NCBI RefSeq assembly: GCF_028368935.1
Contig: NZ_JAQNDK010000001.1
Span: 1,798,001 to 1,862,000 of the forward strand
Length of the DNA stretch: 64,000 nt
From: Sorangium aterium
GTDB lineage: Bacteria; Myxococcota_A; Polyangia; Polyangiales; Polyangiaceae
Direction of reading: 5' to 3'
The translations under genes and the position numbers were made by a program. The notes under the pieces are model-generated. The model was not told the origin of the DNA and did no database searches. It saw only the letters and a program-made list of their open reading frames with translations. Shown piece after piece: positions 16,038 to 24,565 of the stretch (the first letter of the stretch is position 1; each line of letters begins with the position of its first letter).

Positions 16038-17240
16038 ATGAAGATGATGACCCTCGGACCCTTTGACGGGAACGCGTGGCTGCTCGGCCGGAAGATCGAG
16101 CGGACGGTCGCGGAGTGGAAGGAGCCCGCGCGGCTCGCGATCGTGGCCATGCCGAGCGGGGCGAAGCACGAGGACTACCTCGCCGCGGTCGAGGACGCGA
16201 CGGGCGTTCCGGTGGTCGGAGCCACCACCGGCGGCGCGTCGTTCACGGAGCGCGGCTTCAGCAGGAGCGGGGTGACGTGCGCGTTCCTCGGCGGAGCGAA
16301 CATCGACGTGGCCTGCACGGCGGCGCGCGAGCTGCGCTCGGATCACGCCAAGAGCATCAGGGCGGCGCTGAGCGACATGGACGAGGCCGTCTCGAGCGGC
16401 AGCGGGCGGAGCGGGGCGACGAGCTCGATCCTGGTGCTGGCGGACGCGTTCGCGTGCGACGGCGACGATCTGGTGGCCGCGCTCCGCCAGGGCGTGCCGC
16501 CGCACACGCGCGTCTTCGGCGGGACGGCGGGCGACGGGTGGACGTTCGAGGGGGCGCGGGTGTTCCTGGGCCGCAAGGTGCTGACGGACGCGGCGGTCCT
16601 CGTGCGCCTGACGCACCGGCAGCGGGTGAACATCGACGTGGTGCACGGGTTCCGCGCGGCCGAGGGCGGGCGGGATTTCACGATCACGGACATCGAGCGG
16701 AACGTGCTCAGGACGCTGGACGGACAGCCGGCGGCGCGTGTGTACGAGGAGGAGCTCTCGCGGCTCGGCTTCCGTTCGAGCGGCGAGGGGCTGCTCCAGA
16801 CGATGGCGAAGCACGCGCTCGGGGCGAAGACGCCGTTCGGCGAGGCGCTGAAGATCAGGTCGCCGATCGCGATCCGCGGGGACGGCGCGGTGGTGCTGAC
16901 CGGGGGGCTGGCGCGCGGGCAGGTGGTGCGCGTCGTGAACGCGGCGACCGACGCGGTGCTCCAGGCGGCGAAGAGCCTGTCGACGAAGGTGCTGGGGCCG
17001 CTGCCCGGGGTGGCCGGCTCGCTGGTGTTCGACTGCGCGGCGCGGTTCCGGATGCTGGGTGAGCGGTACCGCGAGGAGGTGCGGGCGTTCCTCTCGCCGA
17101 ACGCGGCGTCGAACCCGATGTTCGGGATGGCGTGCTACGGGCAGATCGCGAAGTTCGGGGGGAGCGTCGAGGGGTTCTACAACACGAGCGCTGTCATGGT
17201 GGCGTGGGGGGAAGCGGACCAGGGGGCTGCTGGCGGGTGA
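16038..17240 (+). CDS. FIST domain sensory protein
   Basis: 400 residues with both FIST_N (about 20-215; GATTGGASFTERGF, VFGGTAGDGW) and FIST_C (about 225-385; FDCAARFRMLG, FGMACYGQIAKFGG, GFYNTSAV). FIST proteins are thought to sense small ligands, probably amino acids, and usually sit beside or inside chemotaxis, GGDEF or kinase proteins. This one is a stand-alone cytosolic protein without a signal peptide, membrane segment or fused output domain. It follows the giant ATPase by about 295 bp on the same strand, so co-transcription is possible but not shown. Start chosen at the ATG after the weak purine tract GGAGC. Confidence 0.9.
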   Translation: MKMMTLGPFDGNAWLLGRKIERTVAEWKEPARLAIVAMPSGAKHEDYLAAVEDATGVPVVGATTGGASFTERGFSRSGVTCAFLGGANIDVACTAARELRSDHAKSIRAALSDMDEAVSSGSGRSGATSSILVLADAFACDGDDLVAALRQGVPPHTRVFGGTAGDGWTFEGARVFLGRKVLTDAAVLVRLTHRQRVNIDVVHGFRAAEGGRDFTITDIERNVLRTLDGQPAARVYEEELSRLGFRSSGEGLLQTMAKHALGAKTPFGEALKIRSPIAIRGDGAVVLTGGLARGQVVRVVNAATDAVLQAAKSLSTKVLGPLPGVAGSLVFDCAARFRMLGERYREEVRAFLSPNAASNPMFGMACYGQIAKFGGSVEGFYNTSAVMVAWGEADQGAAGG

Positions 17241-17613
17241 GCTTGGGAAGAGGCGGGGCGGATCGTTGGGCGGGGCGGGGGCTTTGCTGAGCTGACCGGC
17301 CCGAGGAGAGGCAGCTCGTCGCGCGGAGTGGGGGCCCCGCCGAACTCGCCTGAGCCATCTCTCATCCGGCTTCGCCGGATGAAAGATGGCTATTGGGCTC
17401 GAACATCGGCCCGTCCCCCACTCCGCGCGACGAGCTGCCTCTCCTCGGGCCTACGGCCTTGCCCATGAGGGCGAACGCGCTGGTTTGCCACGGATGAGCA
17501 GACGAGAGGGGTTGGTCGACAGACGGACGATAGACGCCTTCGAGGGGCACGGGCGATTGGGCCCGACGGGAATCACGGGGCGCGATGGCAGTCGCGGCAC
17601 ACCCGGGGTCGCC
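17241..17613. other. Convergent intergenic region
   Basis: This 373-bp region lies between the convergent FIST and lactate dehydrogenase genes. It is dominated by the nested inverted repeat at 17298-17451. I see no gene in it. Confidence 0.5.
17298..17451. terminator. Nested inverted repeat, probable bidirectional terminator
   Basis: A perfect 37-bp inverted repeat (17298-17334 with 17415-17451) encloses a second hairpin at about 17354-17391, where agccatct...tcatccgg pairs with ccggatga...agatggct around a ttcg-type loop. Its position between convergent genes suits a bidirectional terminator. The outer arms are far longer than termination needs, so a mobile or REP-like origin is possible. 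Confidence 0.75.
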
Positions 17614-18576
17614 TCAGAATCCTAGCGATCGGATCGCCTTGCGGATCGTGTCCGCGCTGGCTCGGAGGCCGGCCTCCTCCTCGGGGTTCATCGGTATGGG
17701 CAGCAGCGACTCGACGCCGGACCGGTTCACGATGCACGGCACGCTCAGGCAGACATCGTCGATCCCACGATAGCCGCTCAGCAGGCCGCTGACGGGCAGC
17801 ACGCGGTGCTCGTCGCGGAGCAGGGCCTCCAGGATCTTGGCGGTCGCGAGGCCGATAGCGTAGTTCGTCGCGCCCTTGCCGGAGATCACCTGGGCGGCGG
17901 CGTTCTTCACGTTGGAGAAGATCTCCGCCCGCTCGGTCGCGCCGAGGTGGCCGTGGCCGGGCACGGACCACGCGTCGAGCGGGATGTTCGCCACGTTCGC
18001 GCTGCTCCACAGCGGCACCTCGCTGTCCCCGTGCTCTCCCGCGATGTACGCGTGGACGTTCTGCACGGCCACGTCGAGCTTCCTCGCGATGAGGAACCTG
18101 AAACGGCTGCTGTCGAGCACCGTGCCGCTGCCGATCACACGGGCGGGCGGGAGGCCTGTCAGCTTGAGCGTGACATACGTGATCACGTCGACCGGGTTCG
18201 TGACGAGCAGGTAGAGCGCGTCCGGCGCGACGGCCTGGAGCCTCGGCAGGAGCTCGCGGCATATCGCGACGTTCGCGGTGGCGAGGTCCATCCTGCTCTG
18301 CCCGGGCTTCTGCTTCGCGCCGGCGGTGATCACGACGACGTGCGCCCCGCGGCAGACCTCGACATCGTCGCTGCCATCGAGCGTGGCCACCGGGACGAAC
18401 TGCAGCCCATGGTTGAGGTCGAGCACCTCGGCGTCGACCTTGGCCCGGTTCGTGTCGAACAGGGCGACCTGCTTTGCCACGCCGCGGATCAGGCACGCAT
18501 AGGCGATCGTCGCCCCGACGCTGCCAGCACCCACGATCGCGACCTTGCTGGGAGAGACGGACTGGTGATCAGGCAT
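17614..18576 (-). CDS. ldh: L-lactate dehydrogenase
   Basis: 320 residues, the usual length. The N-terminal Rossmann motif GAGSVGATIAY binds NAD. AGAKQKPGQSR carries the Gln that marks lactate rather than malate dehydrogenases at the substrate-specificity loop, together with the loop Arg. VTNPVD holds the conserved Asn, and AGEHGDSEVPLW contains the catalytic His. The enzyme interconverts pyruvate and lactate in the cytosol with NADH. The ATG at 18576 (MPDHQSVSPSK) is the natural start; the upstream in-frame extension overlaps the next gene and looks non-coding. The gene is last on the minus strand before a strong bidirectional hairpin. The upstream MscS gene is separated by tandem 68-bp repeats, so it is probably transcribed on its own. 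Confidence 0.93.
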   Translation of the reverse strand: MPDHQSVSPSKVAIVGAGSVGATIAYACLIRGVAKQVALFDTNRAKVDAEVLDLNHGLQFVPVATLDGSDDVEVCRGAHVVVITAGAKQKPGQSRMDLATANVAICRELLPRLQAVAPDALYLLVTNPVDVITYVTLKLTGLPPARVIGSGTVLDSSRFRFLIARKLDVAVQNVHAYIAGEHGDSEVPLWSSANVANIPLDAWSVPGHGHLGATERAEIFSNVKNAAAQVISGKGATNYAIGLATAKILEALLRDEHRVLPVSGLLSGYRGIDDVCLSVPCIVNRSGVESLLPIPMNPEEEAGLRASADTIRKAIRSLGF

Positions 18577-18592
18577 GCCGCCGGGGTACCGC

Positions 18593-18728
18593 GGCGAGGC
18601 GGCTGCACCAAGGCAAATCAGGCCGCTGAGCCCGCGCGGACGCGGCGGTGATCGCCCGACGGCGAGGCGGCTGCACCAAGGCAAATCAGGCCGCTGAGCC
18701 CGCGCGGACGCGGCGGTGATCGCCCGAC
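18593..18728. repeat. Two perfect 68-bp tandem repeats
   Basis: Copies at 18593-18660 and 18661-18728 are identical and begin ggcgaggcggctgcac. A partial third start (ggcggggcggcc) follows. They fill the gap between the MscS stop codon and the start of the lactate dehydrogenase gene and so sit in the latter's promoter or leader region. Confidence 0.88.
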
Positions 18729-18767
18729 GGCGGGGCGGCCCGCGCCACGACCTGAGCCCGCGCGGGC

Positions 18768-19961
18768 TCAGAGGTGAGCGTCCGGCGGCGGGGCGGCCGG
18801 CGCCACGACGATCGCCGCCAGGACCGCCGGCGCCGCCCTCGGGTCGGCCGCGGGCCCAACGGCGCCCGCGGCGGCCCCTGCGGCGCCCTCGGCGGGCCCT
18901 GGGGCGCCTGCCGGGGGCCGTATCTCGACGGCGAGGGCCGGCTGCGCCGCGGCGGGGCTGAGCGCCACGCCCTCGTCGCGGCACGCCCGGAAGAACGCCT
19001 TCATGACCTCGGACTCCAGGAGATCGTGGCGCTCGAAGTCGGCGATCCAGAACTTGATGACGTACCGCTGGAAGAGCGGCGTGACGGAGGCGAGCCAGAG
19101 CCTGGGCGCGGGCTCGCGGAGCACCTCGGGCACCTCGCCGCAGGCGCGCTGGGCGGCGCGCTCCACGGCCTCGGGGGAGGCGCCGAGCGCGACGAGCATC
19201 TCGATGTTGCGCGCGCAGTTCCGGTCCGGCGCGCAGAAGTTCTGCACGCGCGCCTTGGCGATGATCGAGTTCGGCAGGATCACGACGTCTCCGGAGAACG
19301 TCCTCAGGCGCGTGGAGCGCCATCCCACGTAGATCACCTGGCCCTCGACCCCGTCGACGAGGATCCAGTCCCCGACGCCGAACGAGCGCTCGGAGTGCAG
19401 GGCGAGCCCGGCGAAGAGGTTGCCCAGGGTGTCCTGCAGCGCGAGGCCGAGGACCACCGTGATGACGGTCGAGGTCGCGAGCAGCGGCACGAGGTCGACC
19501 CCGGTGACCGCGCCGACGATCGAGAGGCCGGCGACCAGGTAGAGGATCGTGAGCAGGAGGTGCCGCACCAGCGCCGGGAGCAGCACCTTCCGGCGCTCGG
19601 CGAGCCAGTAGTCGATGATCAGCGTCTCGGCGATCTCGATGGCGAGGTACGCGGCGAGGGTGAGCTCCAGGAGGAGCACGCCCTTGTGGAGCGTGGGCAG
19701 CTCTCCCCCGCGAAGGGAGATGAACGCGTGCATCGCGAGCAGCGCGACGAGCATGCGCGCCGGCAGCCGCATGCGGCGGACCAGGAGGTCGTCCAGCGAC
19801 GTCTGCGTGGCGCCCGCGAGGCGGGAGAGCGAGGCGAAGACCAGGCGGTAGGCGAAGAAGCCGAGCGCGAGGACGGAGGCCGAGAGCGCCAGCGCGACGG
19901 GCAGCGAGGCGGGAGAGCGGATGAGGTCGGCCCAGAGCGCGGGGAGCCGGTCGAGGTTCAC
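18768..19961 (-). CDS. MscS-type mechanosensitive channel protein
   Basis: 397 residues with about four to five hydrophobic helices in the first 190 residues, then the MscS pore-lining helix and beta domain: VITVVLGLALQDTLGNLFAG followed by GDWILVDGVEGQVIYVGWRS, then VVILPNSIIAKARVQNF. MscS channels sit in the inner membrane and release solutes on hypo-osmotic shock; larger family members like this one can have other gating roles. The last 80 or so residues are an Ala/Pro/Gly-rich tail of low complexity, possibly grown by repeat expansion near the adjacent 68-bp repeats. It is divergent from the CoA-binding gene with an 83-bp gap. Confidence 0.92.
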   Translation of the reverse strand: MNLDRLPALWADLIRSPASLPVALALSASVLALGFFAYRLVFASLSRLAGATQTSLDDLLVRRMRLPARMLVALLAMHAFISLRGGELPTLHKGVLLLELTLAAYLAIEIAETLIIDYWLAERRKVLLPALVRHLLLTILYLVAGLSIVGAVTGVDLVPLLATSTVITVVLGLALQDTLGNLFAGLALHSERSFGVGDWILVDGVEGQVIYVGWRSTRLRTFSGDVVILPNSIIAKARVQNFCAPDRNCARNIEMLVALGASPEAVERAAQRACGEVPEVLREPAPRLWLASVTPLFQRYVIKFWIADFERHDLLESEVMKAFFRACRDEGVALSPAAAQPALAVEIRPPAGAPGPAEGAAGAAAGAVGPAADPRAAPAVLAAIVVAPAAPPPDAHL

Positions 19962-20044
19962 GCGGCCGAGTCTGCCACAACTCTGCCGCGACCCGCGCGC
20001 GGGGATCTGTCGCCGAGCGGCGCCCTGGGGCGTAGACTCCCTCC

Positions 20045-20491
20045 ATGGACGACATTCGCGATATCAGCCACGACGAGGCCCGGGTGGCGGAGCTGGTGCG
20101 CTCGGCGCGGCGCGTCGCCGTGCTCGGCATCAAGACCGAGGCGCAGTCGGATCAGCCTGCCTTCTACGTGCCCAGCTATCTGCAGGGCGCGGGCGTGGAG
20201 GTGATCCCGGTCCCTGTCTATTACCCTGACGTGAAGACCATCCTCGGCCAGCAGGTCTATCGCCGGGTGGCCGACGTGCCGGGCCCCATCGACATCGTCG
20301 ATGTCTTCCGGCGGGGTCAGGACGTCACCGGGCACCTCGACGACCTGCTCGCCGCCCGGCCGCGCGCCGTCTGGCTGCAGAGCGGCATCCGGAACGACAA
20401 GGTGGCCGAGCGGCTGGTCGAGGCAGGCATCCTGGTCGTGCAGGACCGCTGCCTGATGGTGGAGCACCGCCGCCACGCAGGGCGGAGCTGA
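20045..20491 (+). CDS. CoA-binding domain protein (YccU-like)
   Basis: 148 residues forming a single CoA_binding_2 Rossmann domain: VAVLGIKTEAQSDQPAFYVP near the N-terminus, GVEVIPVPVYYP, DIVDVFRRGQDV, AVWLQSGIRND and the C-terminal DRCLMVEH. This family is related to the CoA-binding part of succinyl-CoA synthetase but lacks the ligase modules. Binding of a nucleotide or CoA is expected and the cellular role is unknown. The length is normal for the family. The gene is single and divergent from the MscS gene. Confidence 0.9.
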   Translation: MDDIRDISHDEARVAELVRSARRVAVLGIKTEAQSDQPAFYVPSYLQGAGVEVIPVPVYYPDVKTILGQQVYRRVADVPGPIDIVDVFRRGQDVTGHLDDLLAARPRAVWLQSGIRNDKVAERLVEAGILVVQDRCLMVEHRRHAGRS

Positions 20492-20545
20492 GGCGAAGAA
20501 CGTCGTCGAGGACATCGACCTCCTCCGCGACTCCCATCCACGTCG

Positions 20546-20619
20546 TTCTGCGGCAGCCCGGTGAGGCTCGGCCCCGGAATGTTTCTGCGGCAGCCCGGCA
20601 AGGCGCGGCCCCGGAACGT
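20546..20619. repeat. Two 37-bp direct repeats
   Basis: The copies begin ttctgcggcagcccgg at 20546 and 20583 and match apart from about five substitutions. They lie between the convergent CoA-binding and cupin genes. The second copy contains cccggcaaggcgcgg, similar in style to the palindromic repeats elsewhere in this window. Confidence 0.7.
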
Positions 20620-20644
20620 CGAACTCGGGCTCGCCGCGGGGCGA

Positions 20645-21067
20645 CTACACCGCTCGGTGCTGCGTCCCCTTGCCGTACGTGATCGCCACGAAATCCCCCG
20701 GTTCGTGGACGATCATCCGGTGCCACACCCCTTGCGGCACCGTGCACGCGGTCCCTGCGCGCAGCGCGACGACCCGCTCGCCGCCCTGGTCCTGCAGCAC
20801 CACGTCGATCGAGCCCGAGAGGAGGTACAGGATCTCGTCCCCGGCCGGGTGCATCTCCCACCGGGCCGTGTCCTCGGCCATGTGAAACCTCGTCACGAGC
20901 CAGCCATCCACGCGCTTGACCCGCCGGATGTCGGCGCCCGTCGGCTCGTCGGACATGAGCTCTTGCCAGAACGTCGGCTTCACATCGATCTGCAGCGCGT
21001 CCCCGCCCTCCGCGAGGTGCAGGTAGGTGCTGCGGAGATCGAACCCAGGCTGTCTCGGCTCGGCCAT
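20645..21067 (-). CDS. Small cupin domain protein
   Basis: 140 residues with one cupin barrel: ARWEMHPAGDEILYLLSG (motif 1, with His and Glu) and GTACTVPQGVWHRMIVHEPG (motif 2, with His). Single-domain cupins of this size are often metal-binding isomerases, dioxygenases or sugar-binding proteins; the substrate cannot be read from the sequence. It is divergent from the radical SAM gene across a 242-bp gap that includes a run of ten C residues near 21157. No signal peptide, so cytosolic. Confidence 0.85.
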   Translation of the reverse strand: MAEPRQPGFDLRSTYLHLAEGGDALQIDVKPTFWQELMSDEPTGADIRRVKRVDGWLVTRFHMAEDTARWEMHPAGDEILYLLSGSIDVVLQDQGGERVVALRAGTACTVPQGVWHRMIVHEPGDFVAITYGKGTQHRAV

Positions 21068-21309
21068 ATTTCCCTCCCCCGTCTCGACTGAGGGCGTCCA
21101 TGCCAGCAGGGCTCCCCGACCGCGTCAATCCGCTCTTCCCAGCGTCCCACCGTCGCCCCCCCCCCCGGACGCACGCCCGGCGCAGCCGGTGCGTCCCAGG
21201 CGCCCCGGCGGGGCCCGCCGGGCTCTACTGAACAAACGCTCCCATCCTGACCGGGACGCGCTACACTGCGCTCGCAGCGCTCGCCTCGTCGCCCGGAGCA
21301 CTCCGCACC

Positions 21310-22347
21310 ATGCCGCGCCCCGTGAACAACCCTCCGAACCCGTGGTCGTCCACGCAGGTCGAGTACCTCGAAGAGGCGCCCCCGGCGACGCTGCAGATCT
21401 TCGAGGAGCAGGCCCGCTCCATCGTGGCCGCGAACGACAGCCCCGATCTTCCTTTCCGGTACAGCGTCAACCCGTACCGGGGCTGCCTCCACGCGTGCGC
21501 CTACTGCTATGCCCGGCCGTCGCACCAGTACCTCGGGTGGGGCGCCGGCACGGATTTCGACCGCAAGATCGTGGTCAAGTCGAATGCGCCCGAGCTGCTC
21601 GAGAAGGAGCTCAACAAGCCGAGCTGGCAGGGAGACACGATCGTGTTCTCGGGCAACGTCGATTGCTACCAGCCGCTCGAGGCGAGCTACGAGCTCACCC
21701 GCCGCTGCCTCGAGGTGTGCCTCACGTTCAGGAACCCGGTCGGGCTCATCACGAAGGGCGCGCTCGTGCGGCGCGACGCCGCGTTGCTCGGCGAGCTGGC
21801 GCGCCGGGCCCGCGCTCGGGTCCACTTCAGCATCCCGTTCGCCGACGACGCCGTGGCGCGCAAGATGGAGCCGTATGCGAGCCGCTCGTCGCTGCGCTTC
21901 GCGGCGATGCGGGCGCTCTCCGACGCGGGGGTGCCGACGGGGATCTCGCTGTCGCCGATGATCCCCGGCCTGAACGACAGCGACGTCCCGGAGCTCCTGG
22001 AGCGCGCGCGGGACGCTGGCGCGGAGAGCGCGTTCATGATGCCGCTGCGCCTGCCGCGCGAGGTGCTCCCGGTCTTCGACGAGCGCCTCGAGGAGGCCTT
22101 CCCGGACCGCGCCGCCAAGGTCCGCCGCGGCATCCAGGAGATGCGCGGCGGCAAGATGAACGAGGCCGCCTTCGGCGCGCGCTTCCAGGGAGCGGGCCCG
22201 CGCTGGGCGGCGATCCAGCGGCTCTTCGAGGTCCACTGCCAGCGGCTCGGGCTGAACCGGGCGCGCGTGGGCGACGCGGCCGACGAGGCGGAAGAGCGCT
22301 CGACGTTCCGGCGGCCGAGCCGACAGGGGACGTTGTTCGACCTCTGA
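21310..22347 (+). CDS. Radical SAM protein, PA0069/Rv2578c family
   Basis: 345 residues. The radical SAM cluster is C59-x3-C63-x2-C66 within NPYRGCLHACAYC, preceded by the family's typical YSVNPYRGC. The family is widespread and close in sequence to DNA photoproduct lyase-like enzymes, but its reaction is not established. FSGNVDCYQPLEASYELTR and LSPMIPGLND are further conserved blocks. The last 65 codons (22146-22343) are duplicated at 23452-23649 with about 97 percent identity. Start at the ATG at 21310 (MPRPVNNPPNPW). Confidence 0.92.
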   Translation: MPRPVNNPPNPWSSTQVEYLEEAPPATLQIFEEQARSIVAANDSPDLPFRYSVNPYRGCLHACAYCYARPSHQYLGWGAGTDFDRKIVVKSNAPELLEKELNKPSWQGDTIVFSGNVDCYQPLEASYELTRRCLEVCLTFRNPVGLITKGALVRRDAALLGELARRARARVHFSIPFADDAVARKMEPYASRSSLRFAAMRALSDAGVPTGISLSPMIPGLNDSDVPELLERARDAGAESAFMMPLRLPREVLPVFDERLEEAFPDRAAKVRRGIQEMRGGKMNEAAFGARFQGAGPRWAAIQRLFEVHCQRLGLNRARVGDAADEAEERSTFRRPSRQGTLFDL

Positions 22348-22695
22348 GCGCGGCACGAGCGGCGCGGTGCTTGCCGACGGGCATTGGCGGTTGGCAGTGC
22401 CGGCGCCGAGGTATGCGCGCCACGGCCACGCGCCCGAGGCGGGCACCGCGGCGGCGGACAGCGAACGACAGTGCTCGTCGGCGCCTGCGAGGCCATCGGT
22501 GCCCGAAGGCGAGCGGCGGAAGTCACCGCCGGTCGGCAGGCCAAGGAGCGCTATCCAAACCGGCCAGCCGGAAACGTGCATTGTCTGAGGGTATCTCAAG
22601 GCGGCAGGGCCGGAATCCTCTCTGTCGCCGGCGCCTTGACTTGTCGTGACGTAGCCACCACCCGAGGACGGGTGCTCGCGGCAGCCCTTCGCCGA
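22348..22695. other. Convergent intergenic region, no gene seen
   Basis: This 348-bp gap lies between the convergent radical SAM and zinc-finger genes. Apart from the small hairpin at 22659-22674 I see no structure, and the open frames through it have no recognisable product. Confidence 0.4.
22659..22674 (-). terminator. Small GC hairpin downstream of zinc-finger gene
   Basis: CACCCG pairs with CGGGTG around an AGGA loop, 22 nt beyond the stop codon of the minus-strand gene at 22696. There is no clear U-tract, so termination is only a possibility. Confidence 0.3.
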
Positions 22696-23070
22696 TCACG
22701 ATCCGGGCGGACGGAGCTGCTTGCGGACCTTCTTGATGAATGTCTGGGTGCACTTTCCGTGGGTGGCCTCATGCTCCACGATCTCGAGCGTGAGCTTGGT
22801 CTTCGTCCCGCTGGAGAGATGTGCAGCCGCGTTCACCTCCCTGGCGAGCTGGATGCCTTCCAGCGACGCAGGTCCCTGCTGCTTCTCGACGGCCGCTGCC
22901 TTGTTCGGCTGCCGGTAGTGCGAAGGCTTTGTCTTGGTGACGTCGCGGAAGCCGGTGTCGTCCGAGCGCCGGCCGGTGCCGTGGCAGCCCGGGCAGCTGG
23001 CGGTGGTGCCGGAGAACGAGTTGGCGATGCGGCCGTCGCCGCCACAGATGCCGCAGGATTCAGCAGCCAT
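22696..23070 (-). CDS. Small DnaJ-type zinc-finger protein
   Basis: 124 residues. The N-terminus has two CxxCxGxG-type half sites (CGICGGDG at 6-13 and CPGCHGTG at 26-33), like one pair of zinc-binding modules of DnaJ. A basic, mostly helical C-terminal half follows, with TKTKLTLEIVEHEATHGKC and KKVRKQLRPPGS. Such a protein may bind zinc and contact protein or nucleic acid; no J domain is present, so it is not a DnaJ. Codon use and the clean ATG at 23070 support a real gene. Function unknown. Confidence 0.7.
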   Translation of the reverse strand: MAAESCGICGGDGRIANSFSGTTASCPGCHGTGRRSDDTGFRDVTKTKPSHYRQPNKAAAVEKQQGPASLEGIQLAREVNAAAHLSSGTKTKLTLEIVEHEATHGKCTQTFIKKVRKQLRPPGS

Positions 23071-23451
23071 GAGCCTGGCCCTCGGGTCGGGGCAGGTGCT
23101 TCGGGTCCTTCATGCCCGAGAGCATACAGCCGATCGTGGCTCGTGGAAGCTTCGCCTGGGGCGGTCCTCCATTTTATGCGTCGCGGCTGTCCTCCGCGTC
23201 GCGCGGCGTGAGCGAGATCTGCGTCGCCTGGCTCGTAGACGGGGCGGACGATCTGATCGTGGTCGGCGACGTCGCGCCGCGCCGTCGCGGCGGTGACGCG
23301 CTAGTCCCGCGAAAGAGAAGGGCGCGCACACGCCGTGATCGAGGGGTTCGGCGGGGCTCGGCAGCATCGGCAGCCTGTCGATGCCGACGGTCCCCTCGGC
23401 GAGGTCTACGGCTCGGTGACCGTGGTCGTCGCAAACGAGGGCGGGGCCGAC

Positions 23452-23649
23452 CGGCGGCAAGATGAACGAGGCCGCCTTCGGTGCGCGCTTCCAGGGAGCG
23501 GGCCCGCGCTGGGCGGCGATCCAGCGGCTGTTCGAGGTCCAATGCCAGCGGCTCGGGCTGAACCGGGCGCGCGTGGGCGACGCGGCCGACGAGGCGGAAG
23601 AGCGCTCGACTTTCCGGCGGCCGAGCCGACAGGGAACGCTGTTCGACCT
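23452..23649 (+). pseudogene. Duplicated 3' fragment of the radical SAM gene
   Basis: This 198-bp segment matches 22146-22343 with about six mismatches and no gaps, so it encodes the last 65 or so residues of the radical SAM protein without its catalytic part. The match starts abruptly at cggcggcaagatg and ends at gttcgacct, just before the parent stop codon. The frame then runs on into unrelated sequence. It is most likely a partial segmental duplication and is not functional. Confidence 0.9.
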
Positions 23650-23735
23650 TCGAGGGTGGCGCTCGATGCCGGGAGGCGAGGACCACAACACCGTGATCAT
23701 GGTGCCAGACCGCAGGATCGTGCGAAGCAGACGTT

Positions 23736-23901
23736 AGTACACGCCGTTGCGCTTGAACATGGCCGGCGCCTCACGCCACGAGCCGGCCCAGAGGATCTGG
23801 ACCAGGCTGGTCACGTTCAGGTAATCGGACGTCAGGCGTTAGATGTGCAGATCGGAGTTCTCGCGCGCGGCCGAGATTATGTAGGCCGTGCCGTCATCGG
23901 C
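23736..23901 (-). pseudogene. GH43-like glycosidase remnant
   Basis: The minus strand reads DDGTAYIISAARENSDLHI, then a TAA, then RLTSDYLNVTSLVQILWAGS followed by WREAPAMFKRNGVY and another TAA. From memory this pattern (DDGTAYL, DLHIYRL, REAPAMFKRNGVYFL) is the core of bacterial GH43-type beta-galactanase/xylosidase proteins. Both stops fall where Tyr would be expected. Only about 55 codons survive and no start or C-terminus is present, so this is a decayed fragment. Confidence 0.6.
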
Positions 23902-24052
23902 TGATGAGCGGGTGCGGCGGTTTCGCCTTGACATCCTCGAGTCGGTTCGTCTTTTCTAACGCTGAGCGCGTCCGATCATGGCTGTCGGGTCACGCGAGAT
24001 CCCGTGAAAGGGCGCTGGAGCTCGGGCCATCGAGTCAGGCGTACAACACATC

Positions 24053-24565
24053 ATGAAGCGCACAACCGAGAAGCCGAGCAAGCCGCGCGCGAAGGCGCAG
24101 AAGGCGTCGCCCGAAAGGCGCGAGCCTCGGGAGGCCCCCGGAGCGCCCGCCGCGCGCGCCACGCCCACCGAGCCCGCCGACGCGCAGGAGAGCCCGGCCG
24201 TCGTCGCGTTCCTGCGCGAGCTGGATCATCCGCTGAAGGAGGCGATCATGGCCCTCCGGCAGATCATCCTCGGCGTCAGCCCGGCGATCCGCGAGGAGAT
24301 CAAGTGGAACGCGCCGAGCTTCCGGACAACGGAGCATTTTGCCACGTTCAACTTGCGCGCAAAGGACCGCGTCCGGCTCATCCTTCACCTCGGAGCCAAG
24401 GTGAAGGACACAGCGGCGAAAGGGCTCGAGATCGCGGACCCGGCTGGCTTGCTGGAGTGGCTTGCCAAGGATCGCTGCCTCGTGACGTTCAGCGACGGAG
24501 AGGACGTCCAGGCGAAGCGGGCGGCGCTGGAGTCCGTGCTGCGCGCCTGGCTCCGATGGATCTAA
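24053..24565 (+). CDS. DUF1801 (YdhG-like) protein
   Basis: 170 residues. A basic, disordered Lys/Pro/Ala-rich N-terminal 50 residues precedes a compact DUF1801 domain (about 55-165): VAFLRELDHPLKEAIMALRQ, EEIKWNAPSFRTTEHFATFN, VRLILHLGAK and CLVTFSDGED. This fold is shared with YdhG/Fra/YdeI proteins, small proteins of poorly known function linked in part to iron. The long charged tail could bind nucleic acid, which is inference. It is a single gene flanked by degraded DNA on both sides. Confidence 0.85.
   Translation: MKRTTEKPSKPRAKAQKASPERREPREAPGAPAARATPTEPADAQESPAVVAFLRELDHPLKEAIMALRQIILGVSPAIREEIKWNAPSFRTTEHFATFNLRAKDRVRLILHLGAKVKDTAAKGLEIADPAGLLEWLAKDRCLVTFSDGEDVQAKRAALESVLRAWLRWI

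Larger units (their letters stand above)
23071..24052. other. Gene-poor, degraded stretch
   Basis: This 982-bp stretch has no intact gene. It contains the 198-bp duplicate of the radical SAM gene tail and a stop-containing glycosidase remnant, both listed separately. The rest (about 23090-23450 and 23905-24050) shows no recognisable product. Confidence 0.5.

Noticed and set aside
9991-16041. A 2016-codon open frame overlapping the giant ATPase gene in another frame, plus equally long frames on the opposite strand
   Set aside because: These are shadows of strong GC3-biased coding DNA. They are Arg/Ala/Gly-rich without domains, while the 9995-15742 frame has Walker motifs and family similarity.
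17614-18576. Malate dehydrogenase assignment
   Set aside because: The specificity loop has Gln (AGAKQKPGQSR) where malate dehydrogenases have Arg, so lactate dehydrogenase fits better.
17614-20133. A single 839-residue fusion protein covering the lactate dehydrogenase gene and its upstream region
   Set aside because: The N-terminal 520 residues are an Arg/Ala/Pro-rich shadow of the MscS gene. The true ldh start is the ATG at 18576.
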